Source of the DNA: Photobacterium marinum
GTDB lineage: Bacteria; Pseudomonadota; Gammaproteobacteria; Enterobacterales; Vibrionaceae
Reading direction: 5' to 3'
NCBI RefSeq assembly: GCF_000331515.1
Contig: NZ_AMZO01000006.1
Span: 434,001-498,000, forward strand
DNA: 64,000 nucleotides
Notes under the pieces: model-generated
The model's database searches: none
The model's input: the letters and a program-made list of their open reading frames with translations, nothing else
What the model was told of the DNA's origin: nothing
Position numbers and translations under genes: made by a program
Part shown: positions 9,136 to 16,718 of the stretch, piece by piece
Layout: each line of letters opens with the position of its first letter
Position numbering within the stretch: position 1 is the first letter of the stretch

Positions 9136-10215
9136 ATGAAATTTAAAAAAATAGCAACAGCTATGATTTTTGCTACTACTTTTGTTGCTGGTTGTAGTAG
9201 TGATGATAGTTCAACTGAAACTTCAGTAACATTCCATAAACCAAAAGCTGACTATAATTTCAATGATCTCGAGTTGGTTGAACTGTTGTCCGAGAGAGCT
9301 TCACTACTTGTCGGGACTCTTACCTATAATGGAAATAGTTACCAAGCGATATATGGTCAAGATGCCGCAGATAAGATGTTGGTAATGTTTGAAAACCATA
9401 TAGATAAGAACGATAGAATCAGTATGCTTATTCCGGCTCAACCAACTGACACTAGTTATTGTGAGTTATTAGGCGAGAATTCATTTACAAGCTTTAATTG
9501 TAAAATAACTAATGTTACATCCGAAAATGAGCATATGAGAACCTATCAGGCAACAAGTACATCTGGTTCTGAGAGCTTTACCCTTGAAGTTAGTGAATAC
9601 CTTTCTCATATGGGTTCAACTGCATTCGAGTTGATTGATAATGGGGGTGGTCAATATGTAATTAAGACACTTAATCCGTTCTCTAAATATGGTTATCACG
9701 AGACAGAACTTGCCTTATCCTCATATGTTGAACTTTCTACGATACTGACCCGTATCGGCAAAGGAAATGACATTAACTTAATATTTGATAGTCGAATCTC
9801 GGGCTCATCTGATGATGATATTAATATGTATACGGGGCTAATGATTCGTGAATATGGTTTGAGCACACATATCTCCAAATCAGGCTCGGTGTTTTCTGGG
9901 GGGACAGACCTATTTTCAGCTGGTGTAAAGAGAACAATTGAACTCAGAGATAAGCAGCTATCGGTAGAACAAAATGAGCAAATTGGTGTACATTCATGGT
10001 CAGATGATAATGAGCAAGGGGAAGAAGTTGACGCAACTGATATTCCTTACACTGACGTCGCTCACCGTAAGCAGGCAACATACTTTACGAAGATGCTCGG
10101 TGATGATGGCCTAGGTTTTTATATGTTTACCATTAAATCAGCACCTGCTGATGGTGAGCATTATATGACAAAAGATGAACTCAATAAGTATCAGCTTGTT
10201 AACGAAATAAACTGA
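9136..10215 (+). CDS. Lipoprotein of unknown function
   Basis: The ATG at 9136, with GAGGG seven bases upstream, is preferred over the in-frame TTG at 9124. It gives a 359-residue protein with a lipoprotein signal: basic KFKK start, hydrophobic core and lipobox VAGC (Cys at about 20), followed by SSDDSS, which favours outer-membrane sorting. The mature part is acidic and beta-rich, with paired cysteines (about 110-125), and carries no motif I recognise. It is divergent from the toxin-like operon and may share its regulation, but nothing proves a link. It is conceivably a surface lipoprotein or an immunity/anchor factor; this is speculation. Confidence 0.75.
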   Translation: MKFKKIATAMIFATTFVAGCSSDDSSTETSVTFHKPKADYNFNDLELVELLSERASLLVGTLTYNGNSYQAIYGQDAADKMLVMFENHIDKNDRISMLIPAQPTDTSYCELLGENSFTSFNCKITNVTSENEHMRTYQATSTSGSESFTLEVSEYLSHMGSTAFELIDNGGGQYVIKTLNPFSKYGYHETELALSSYVELSTILTRIGKGNDINLIFDSRISGSSDDDINMYTGLMIREYGLSTHISKSGSVFSGGTDLFSAGVKRTIELRDKQLSVEQNEQIGVHSWSDDNEQGEEVDATDIPYTDVAHRKQATYFTKMLGDDGLGFYMFTIKSAPADGEHYMTKDELNKYQLVNEIN

Positions 10216-10296
10216 TAGCATATGAGTAAACCAGTGGTGTTATATTAAAGCACGCCAACATAGATATAAATAGTGCGTGTGAATTATTATTAGGCG

Positions 10297-10324
10297 AGTG
10301 CTGAGTTATCTCTTACTCAGCACT
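10297..10324. terminator. Hairpin between convergent lipoprotein and LysR genes
   Basis: AGTGCTGAGT pairs with ACTCAGCACT around an eight-base loop. It overlaps the stop codon region of the LysR gene and lies about 80 bases after the lipoprotein stop. T-runs are poor, so termination is probable but not certain. Confidence 0.45.
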
Positions 10325-11254
10325 CATTATTTCTTTTAACCAGTTCACAAAAGCTATAACTCTTGGGTTTTGATTATTTGATGGTGTGACTACATAATAG
10401 TAATGAGGGCAATCAATCTTAAGTTCAGGGAATGGTGTAACAAGCTCACCACTTTTAATATGTTTATTTACTAAGCTGCGTCTACCCATTGCGATTCCGG
10501 CATTATTTATTGCTGCAATAATTGATAGGTCTGAACGGTCAAAGCCAATATGACGATTTAGAGCAATATGATTTAGAGAAAGTGATTCAGACCATAACTT
10601 CCATTCATTAAAATCTAATTGATTTCCCCATGCTTGTCTGTCATGAAGTAAGGTACATTGTCCTAATTGTGATGGGTTATTAAATAAGTTGTGATTCTTT
10701 GCATATTCTTCACTACAAACAGGAAATATAGATTCACTCATTAAATATTGATAATGAAGACCATTAGGTGGCTTATCATCAAAGTAGATAGCCAGATCAA
10801 TATTATGATTATTGAAGTTTATATTTTCATTACCTGTGAGTATATCCAATGTAATGGATGGATACTTATTGTGAAAATCAACCAGTTGAGGGATTATTAG
10901 CTGCTGAGCTATAGATGGGCGAGAATATATAACTAACGAACCTGAAATATCATTACTATTGATTTCTGATATTTCTTTATTCAAAAGGTCGAATGACGTT
11001 TGTAATATGCTATATATTCTGTCCCCTTCACTTGTTAATTTTACCTTTCGATGCAATCGTTCAAATAACTTGAATCCTAGCTCTTCTTCAAGGCTTGTAA
11101 TTCGGTGACTGACTGCACTAGGAGTTAGTGATAGCTCTTCTGCAGCCATTAAGAAAGAAAGGTGACGACCAGCCACTTCAAAGGTGTGTAATTTAGATAG
11201 TTGCCACCCATTAAGTAGCACACTTCCTTTCAACGGAATATTGTTTGTAAGCAT
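10313..11254 (-). CDS. LysR-family regulator, DsdC-like
   Basis: The ATG at 11254 is preferred over a TTG 45 bases upstream. The 313-residue protein closely follows E. coli DsdC: LLNGWQLSKLHTFEVAGRHLSF, then the LysR helix-turn-helix AAEELSLTPSAVSHRITSLEEELG, then SGSLVIYSRPSIAQQ and GFDRSDLSIIAAINNAGIAMGRR. DsdC binds D-serine and activates D-serine uptake and dehydration genes. No dsdA or dsdX is present here; the neighbours are a lipoprotein and, divergently about 600 bases away, a secreted chitinase. Either the target genes lie elsewhere or the regulator has another target. The effector is not certain. Confidence 0.85.
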   Translation of the reverse strand: MLTNNIPLKGSVLLNGWQLSKLHTFEVAGRHLSFLMAAEELSLTPSAVSHRITSLEEELGFKLFERLHRKVKLTSEGDRIYSILQTSFDLLNKEISEINSNDISGSLVIYSRPSIAQQLIIPQLVDFHNKYPSITLDILTGNENINFNNHNIDLAIYFDDKPPNGLHYQYLMSESIFPVCSEEYAKNHNLFNNPSQLGQCTLLHDRQAWGNQLDFNEWKLWSESLSLNHIALNRHIGFDRSDLSIIAAINNAGIAMGRRSLVNKHIKSGELVTPFPELKIDCPHYYYVVTPSNNQNPRVIAFVNWLKEIMSAE

Positions 11255-11299
11255 AAAACTAGCAACCTTTTTTTCTTGATGATGCTTGATATGCAACAA

Positions 11300-11880
11300 G
11301 CTTGATTACGGATTCTATTTGATGTTTGCTGAAAGGAAAGCAAGTTGCCATATTTCTAACTTTCATGGTGCTGACTTTTGTGAGCATGTTGTTGAGTTTG
11401 TAGTTAGTATACGCAGCAATGGTTGCGTACGCAATGGTTGCGCTTGCAATCAGCTTCGCTCAATACGTATATTGAACGCAGAGCTTAGAGGTTAATAAAG
11501 TACCAATCGATCACGGAAGTTCTTGAATGTAAGCTGTTTTTTAAAGTAACTCTTAGTTTTCATTGCAATCTGGATAAGGGGAAGAAACCATTTTTATTTC
11601 AGAAAAATGATTTGAATGTAGAGCTATTATATTCGTGGTCATTTGGGTTACGAATGCATGACCATATATGATGCATTTTATTAAGGTAGGCGCTGAAAAG
11701 CTATATGATGAGAATGACGTCTGGAGTCACTGACTATATCTACAATATTCAGTTATATCATTGAGAGCAGTATACACAATCGCAAGTTGCACAAAAAACA
11801 AACACTAAGTGTTGAGTTGTTGTTTTTCATCTCTAACGTTATGAGTTGACTTTTTCGACTTAAATAAAGGTGATTAGACG
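11300..11880. other. Intergenic region upstream of the chitinase
   Basis: About 580 bases between divergent genes, with no convincing coding frame. It contains a short tandem repeat (11416-11450) and a long A+T-rich leader before the chitinase start; both promoters should lie here. Confidence 0.5.
11416..11450. repeat. Two-copy 15-bp tandem repeat
   Basis: GCAATGGTTGCGTAC is followed directly by GCAATGGTTGCGCTT and then the first five bases GCAAT of a third copy. Each unit holds a GCAA...TTGC dyad. It could bind the divergently encoded LysR regulator, whose sites often hold short dyads, or it may be chance duplication. Confidence 0.6.
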
Positions 11881-13305
11881 ATGAAATGGAAATTATCTGA
11901 AATTTGTAAACGCTTGGCTTTTCCATTGGGAATGATACTCGTGGGTAATGCCGCTTCTGCAGCAGAGCCTGTTGATTACTTTATAGGGAAGCATGATAAG
12001 TTTAAGCAAACTAGCGGAAAAGTAGTTGCCAGTTATGTGGCCAACTGGGCTGACCCAACGATAGTGGATAGTATTTATGGCAACAACTTAACCCATGTAC
12101 TTTATGCCTTTATGCATATCTGTGGACCAGGCCAAGTCGAGGCTGTTAATGAGATTTGCAGTAAGAAGAGTGAGTTTCAACTTGCGGAAGATGTAAACAG
12201 CATCGACAAAACCTTCGCAACAAAATTTGCGGAACTGAAACAGCGAGCTCCGCATATTAAGATAATTCCATCAGTTGGTGGGTGGGGCGGTTCAGCTCCG
12301 TTTGTGCCTATGACAGCAACACCAGATAGTCGTCAGGTATTTGTTCAGTCTGTTGTCGATTTCTTAAAACGTAATCCAAGTTTTGATGGTATAGATATCG
12401 ATTGGGAGTGGCCAAAGAACATTAAAGAAGGTGAAGCATATGCTGATCTGATGATTGAAATACGCCAAGCATTTGATTTACTCGAACAAGAAACAGGGCG
12501 AAAATACCTGATCACCTCTGCCATTGGGACTCACGCTAATAATATTCAAAATATCAATTATGTACGAGCTGAGCCTTATATGGACTACATCTTTATGATG
12601 ACGTACGACTTCTTTGGCACATGGTCGAAAGGCAATATCGGGCACCATACAGCATTACAAACCCATGATAGCAATCTAGCCAAAGGTTATGGTCATGGTG
12701 GGGCTCAAGGTGTTAGGAATATGCTTGAGTTAGGTATTCCTGCTGAAAAGTTAGTTCTTGGCGTTGCTAAATATGCTCGAGGCTGGGACGGTGTTACCCG
12801 AGGTCCGCAAGGTACAGAGATCGGTGGTAGTGCCACCGGTTTATTCCCTAAACCGGTTAACCCATGGGATCAGGCTGGCGTAGCTGTTTATAAACGAATT
12901 GCTGAAGAAATCTTAGGGCCAGATGGCATAGGAATAAACGGTTTTGAAATTCGTTACGATTCTGGTTGCGATTGTCACTATGCCTGGCGAGAGTCTGATG
13001 GTGCCTTTGTCGGGTTCGATCATCCTGTGGATGTAATGAAGAAAGGCCAATATGCTATGGATAATAAACTTGCCGGACTATTTTCATGGGAATATGGTCA
13101 GGATAATGGCGATATATTGAATGCCATGAACCATGGTGTTGGTAATGAATTGGAAACAGCTAAACTACCAATTTGGCAGTCTGATAAGGTGTATACCAAG
13201 GGTGATAAGGTGGAATATCAAGGCCGCATTTATGTCGCCAAATGGTGGACTTTCAATAACACGCCTGGGGGTATTTATGGTCCGTGGGAGTTAGCCATTA
13301 ATTAA
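11881..13305 (+). CDS. Secreted GH18 chitinase with chitin-binding C-terminus
   Basis: The 474-residue protein has a signal peptide (cleavage near AASA-AEP) and a glycoside hydrolase family 18 barrel. The SVGGWGGS strand and the catalytic motif DGIDIDWEWP (D169, D172, D174 and the acid/base E176) are intact, as is the MTYDFFG strand. The last 45 residues (WQSDKVYTKGDKVEYQGR, AKWWTFNN, GPWE) form a CBM5/12-type chitin-binding domain with the AKWWT signature. It cleaves chitin outside the cell and feeds N-acetylglucosamine uptake, usual in Vibrionaceae. The start ATG follows AAAGGTGATTAG-type sequence. A terminator follows. Expression may depend on the long upstream region; a link to the divergent LysR gene is only suggested by position. 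Confidence 0.93.
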   Translation: MKWKLSEICKRLAFPLGMILVGNAASAAEPVDYFIGKHDKFKQTSGKVVASYVANWADPTIVDSIYGNNLTHVLYAFMHICGPGQVEAVNEICSKKSEFQLAEDVNSIDKTFATKFAELKQRAPHIKIIPSVGGWGGSAPFVPMTATPDSRQVFVQSVVDFLKRNPSFDGIDIDWEWPKNIKEGEAYADLMIEIRQAFDLLEQETGRKYLITSAIGTHANNIQNINYVRAEPYMDYIFMMTYDFFGTWSKGNIGHHTALQTHDSNLAKGYGHGGAQGVRNMLELGIPAEKLVLGVAKYARGWDGVTRGPQGTEIGGSATGLFPKPVNPWDQAGVAVYKRIAEEILGPDGIGINGFEIRYDSGCDCHYAWRESDGAFVGFDHPVDVMKKGQYAMDNKLAGLFSWEYGQDNGDILNAMNHGVGNELETAKLPIWQSDKVYTKGDKVEYQGRIYVAKWWTFNNTPGGIYGPWELAIN

Positions 13306-13321
13306 TTGTTTAATAAAGCTT

Positions 13322-13350
13322 AGCCCAGTCTCTTTGCTGGGCTCTTAAGT
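13322..13350 (+). terminator. Terminator after the chitinase gene
   Basis: AGCCCAG pairs with CTGGGCT around TCTCTTTG, followed by CTTAAGTTT. A second small hairpin (GGGGAT/ATCCCC, 13355-13372) follows and may serve the convergent hydrolase gene. Confidence 0.65.
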
Positions 13351-13392
13351 TTAAGGGGATGAACGCATCCCCATAGTTGATCAACCCTGTTC

Positions 13393-14388
13393 TTACCTAT
13401 TGCCGTTTCGTAAAGAATATAGTCGGCTGCCTATCCCCAGTCCTTCATATTTACCCTGATCAAAATCTTTCAGGTAGTGGTAGTTCAATAGGTGGCCCGG
13501 TCCGCTTTTTTCATAGACTTTACCAGAAGTCTTATTCACATTTTTTAGTACGCCTACTTCCGCAACGTAATCTCTGTCGTTGGCAAAGTGTTCTGTAAAG
13601 GGGACTTTTGTCGATTGGCTTTTGGCCAAGGATGAAGGGTATTCATCATGCGCTGATGCAAAGGTGTATATTTCCAGATGCTCCAGCAGGGAGTTGCAAC
13701 GTGGATCATGAATCAGCATTTTGACCACATTTGAAATAATAATCCCACCTTGAGAGTGGGCAATGACGACAACTTTGTGTCTTTTCTTTTCATACTCACT
13801 GGCATTTGCGGTTTTTTTTGCGATTTTGAGCAGCTCGCACTTAATGTGAATTTTTGCTGATCTGGCAATAGAGGTCGGGGTATTGAAGTTTCTGCCTTTG
13901 GTTACTTCAATCAAATCACGCGCAAAACCGTTGGTTGGATTATGGAGCGGTGTGATAGGGCGTTTGAATATTTTGTTGAGCATTTGCGCATTGACCCTGG
14001 CCATATCCTCGTTGGTGCCGATCCCATTCAGAAAAAACCATTTTTCATCAGGCGTATGGTCAATTGTTTCGTTCACTGTTGGTAGCGCTTTGATTTTTCT
14101 ATTGTTCCTGAGCGGTGTGATATCAACAAAGAAGCTTAGGAGCGCTTGGTAATAACGGAACCTGCTGGGGTAGTATTTCTTGCTCAATTCACTGTCATCT
14201 GCACCAAATGATTCTAGAGGGTTATCACCCAGCACTTTAGCCAGAGAGCCGAGTTCCTCCAGATCGGTTAATAGGTTTTGAACTAACTGCTCGGGCATCG
14301 GCCCTCGATAATCAAAAATGGATAAAGCCTTGTCTAATCCATTCCACCACAGCAGTTTCGCGACGCTCTTTCCAAGTGTTAACACCAT
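13393..14388 (-). CDS. Lipase-like alpha/beta hydrolase of unknown substrate
   Basis: The 331-residue protein has no signal peptide. The nucleophile elbow is KVVVIAHSQGG, with Ser212 as likely nucleophile in AHSQG, a form of GxSxG in which the first Gly is Ala. A Gly-Asn-Gly-Thr stretch (FFLNGIGTNE) earlier in the chain and an N-terminal amphipathic helix recall bacterial lipase-like proteins that occur among type VI phospholipase effectors. A candidate His lies in GPGHLLNYHYL near residue 305. No VgrG or immunity gene is adjacent, so an effector role is unsupported. It converges on the chitinase gene. Confidence 0.65.
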   Translation of the reverse strand: MVLTLGKSVAKLLWWNGLDKALSIFDYRGPMPEQLVQNLLTDLEELGSLAKVLGDNPLESFGADDSELSKKYYPSRFRYYQALLSFFVDITPLRNNRKIKALPTVNETIDHTPDEKWFFLNGIGTNEDMARVNAQMLNKIFKRPITPLHNPTNGFARDLIEVTKGRNFNTPTSIARSAKIHIKCELLKIAKKTANASEYEKKRHKVVVIAHSQGGIIISNVVKMLIHDPRCNSLLEHLEIYTFASAHDEYPSSLAKSQSTKVPFTEHFANDRDYVAEVGVLKNVNKTSGKVYEKSGPGHLLNYHYLKDFDQGKYEGLGIGSRLYSLRNGNR

Positions 14389-14649
14389 GATTTTTCACCT
14401 TTTTGTTATTAACTACCAATGTCCTTTTGAATGCAGTCATCAGCATCAGTGGTGCAAAAAACTTCAATGTAATTCAGGAGGTTAATGGTTCCTTTAGTGC
14501 AGTTATGAGCATATATCTAAGTTTCAACAGTTTTTTGAAAATAGTTAATAAAAATGGAGAAACCTGTGTCATTGGTGAGATTTTGACGATAAAAAAAGAC
14601 AAATTGATTATTTGTGAGCTAAGTAATAGATAGTCATTTGTAAATTAGT

Positions 14650-14680
14650 TTGACCTTACCCTTGGGGGAAGCTTTAACTT
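14650..14680 (+). promoter_or_regulatory. CueR/MerR-type promoter of the copper efflux operon
   Basis: TTGACC (14650-14655) and TAACTT (14675-14680) are separated by 19 bases, the overlong spacer typical of promoters activated by MerR-family proteins. The spacer holds ACCTTACCCTTGGGGGAAGC, close to the known CueR operators (ACCTTCC...GGAAGGT type). It lies 28 bases before the start of the first gene of the operon. Copper(I)-induced activation is inferred; no cueR gene is in the window. Confidence 0.75.
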
Positions 14681-14708
14681 AAAGTTCTGTTTTTCTGAAA
14701 GGCCTGCT

Positions 14709-15197
14709 ATGCGCTTATCTCCTGTTCGCACAATCTGGATCTCCGTTATCAGCATTTTCGCTATGCTGATGTCCGGCTTTGTTGCCAGCGCGCCTCTGAT
14801 GACCTTTCAGATGCTGAGTGACAGCTATGCTGTGGCTCAGACTCAGGCGTCCCAAGTTCAGGACAAGACACAGTCGGTACATGTGAAATCTTCAAGTGGA
14901 AGTTCTGGTTCGGCAGTCATTCATTGCGGGGGGCTGATGTTACAGGACAAGGCACATGCGATGCACGATTTAGTAATGCCAGAATTCGTAGCACCAGAGC
15001 AAACACCAGTTAACTGTGATTCAGAACAGAGTACGCCCCATACTTGTTGTTCAGCAAGTTGCGCCACTGTAATTGCGTTTCTGCCACCTATAAACACAAC
15101 CATTTCAAATCAGACTCAGCCTGTTCTCATTCCGATTGAGAAGCAGGGTGCGATCATTGAACGATCTCAATCCTTTTATCGCCCTCCGATAGCTTAA
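14709..15197 (+). CDS. Exported Cys/His-containing protein heading the copper efflux operon
   Basis: The 162-residue protein has an N-terminal signal sequence or anchor (ISVISIFAMLMSGFVASA). The mature part has an HCGG motif, an AHAMHD stretch and a cysteine cluster, C..CCSASC, near residues 100-118. These residues suit metal binding. Small proteins of this kind head CusCBA-like clusters in Vibrionaceae, but no described family was recognised. As first gene behind the CueR-type promoter, it is probably copper-induced. A periplasmic metal relay or sensor role is inference. Confidence 0.65.
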   Translation: MRLSPVRTIWISVISIFAMLMSGFVASAPLMTFQMLSDSYAVAQTQASQVQDKTQSVHVKSSSGSSGSAVIHCGGLMLQDKAHAMHDLVMPEFVAPEQTPVNCDSEQSTPHTCCSASCATVIAFLPPINTTISNQTQPVLIPIEKQGAIIERSQSFYRPPIA

Positions 15198-15290
15198 ATC
15201 CAACTTCTGTTTATTTGATTTACAGCACCTTTGCGTGTTGTGAACTGTGGTTTTTGTCTGAGTTCAGACATATACAGATTGGATTTAATT

Positions 15291-16709
15291 GTGAATATCA
15301 AACCAGGTTTATTAGCACTTGCTGTTAGTGCTTCGACTATGGTTGCGACGCCGCTATTTGCTGCCTCCCACTTAGAGGGAAATAAGGTTGGTCAAAGTCT
15401 GAATGTCGCAGCTACGTCAGAATTCTTAACAAGAACAGCCCCTTTAACACGCCTTATCGAGCAGGCGTTGAATAATGATGCCTCCCGCAGGCAGTTTTTC
15501 GCCCAATCTCAGGCGATGCGAGAAACCGGGATAGCTAGCTCAACGCTGATGGATCCAAAACTGAAAGTCGGCTTTGGCGGTTTGCCGGTCGATAGCCTGA
15601 GATTTGACGAAGATCCAATGACCAATATTTCTGTTGGTTTAATGCAGCAGTTTGAGCGGGGGGACACGCTTAACCTGCAAAAGAAGAAAGCTAATCAACA
15701 GGCTGATGGAATTGCGTTGCGAATCGCCGCGCGTGAATTGGAAATTGCAAACAGCATGACTCAATTCTGGTTGGAATTGGGCTATCAGCAGAAAGCAGAA
15801 CAAGTGCTGCGTGAGAATCGACGCCTGATGAAAGAGATGGAAAATTTCCTTCAGACCAACTATTCCATCGGCAAGAACGAAGCGCAGGATCTATTGAATG
15901 CACAGCTTCAGGTCAGCAAGTTGGATGAAAAGTTGCAGGCCAACGCACAGGTTCAGCGACGTATTATTTCTCAGCTATCAGAATGGTTGGGCGCAGACTG
16001 GATAGCGTCCGGACAGCACATTCAGGCCAGCAATCAGCTTAACTGGACGTTACTGGATAGCAAACTTCAGAATGCTTCCTCTACTCAGCATTACTCACTG
16101 CTGAACCTCCATCCAATGGTGAAAATCACGGATACCGCCATTTCGGCCTCTCAAACTCAGGTAGAGATCGCTGAACAGGCTTATACGCCGCAGTTCGGTG
16201 TAGAGGTGATGTACGGCTACCGCCAGGCAAACAATATGAAAGGCGAACCTGCATCTGATCTGGTGAGTGCTTTTGTGACGATGGATATTCCGTTGTTCAC
16301 CGGTAACCGTCAGGACAGAAACCATGCCGCGGCCCAGTATCAGGTTGGGGCAGCCAAATCTCAGAAAGATGTTTTGCTTGCACAGATGAATGCCAAAGTG
16401 AACGCCTTGCTGGTTGATAAAAGCAATCTGGAACAGCGTCTGCAACGCTATCAGAACACCTTGCTTGAACAGTCTAGGGCGCGCACTAAAGCCGTTGAGC
16501 GGGGATACCAGAATAACACTGCGCAGTTTAATGACGTGATTAATGCCGCCAGCGATGAGCTCAGCCTCGAGCTTGAGCAACAGCGTTTGATTACTGATTT
16601 GAATATCGTCAAAAGCAATCTGGCAGCCTTGCTGGGTGGCTTTGAATACAGTGCGGTATCACCAGATGCTTCAACGCTGACTAATAACCAATACTCATCT
16701 GCAAGGTAA
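15291..16709 (+). CDS. Outer-membrane efflux protein of a Cus-type pump (CusC/TolC family)
   Basis: A GTG start at 15291 gives a clean signal peptide (MNIKPGLLALAVSASTMVAT...). The frame is open 60 bases further upstream but that extension is not signal-like. The 472-residue protein consists of two TolC-type repeats rich in Gln, Asn and Leu (for example QADGIALRIAARELEIANSM and the C-terminal EQQRLITDLNIVKSNLAALLGG). TolC-family trimers form the outer-membrane channel of tripartite pumps. No lipobox is visible, unlike CusC of E. coli. It is followed after nine bases by the adaptor gene, and should pair with it and the RND pump to expel Cu(I)/Ag(I). Confidence 0.88.
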   Translation: MNIKPGLLALAVSASTMVATPLFAASHLEGNKVGQSLNVAATSEFLTRTAPLTRLIEQALNNDASRRQFFAQSQAMRETGIASSTLMDPKLKVGFGGLPVDSLRFDEDPMTNISVGLMQQFERGDTLNLQKKKANQQADGIALRIAARELEIANSMTQFWLELGYQQKAEQVLRENRRLMKEMENFLQTNYSIGKNEAQDLLNAQLQVSKLDEKLQANAQVQRRIISQLSEWLGADWIASGQHIQASNQLNWTLLDSKLQNASSTQHYSLLNLHPMVKITDTAISASQTQVEIAEQAYTPQFGVEVMYGYRQANNMKGEPASDLVSAFVTMDIPLFTGNRQDRNHAAAQYQVGAAKSQKDVLLAQMNAKVNALLVDKSNLEQRLQRYQNTLLEQSRARTKAVERGYQNNTAQFNDVINAASDELSLELEQQRLITDLNIVKSNLAALLGGFEYSAVSPDASTLTNNQYSSAR

Positions 16710-16718
16710 GAGAACACA

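Noticed and set aside
11416..11450. Considered as a start of a CRISPR-like array
   Set aside because: Units are directly adjacent without spacers and only two copies exist.
14403..14633. A 76-codon plus-strand frame upstream of the copper operon
   Set aside because: No ribosome binding site or family likeness; it ends just before the CueR-type promoter and is more likely chance.
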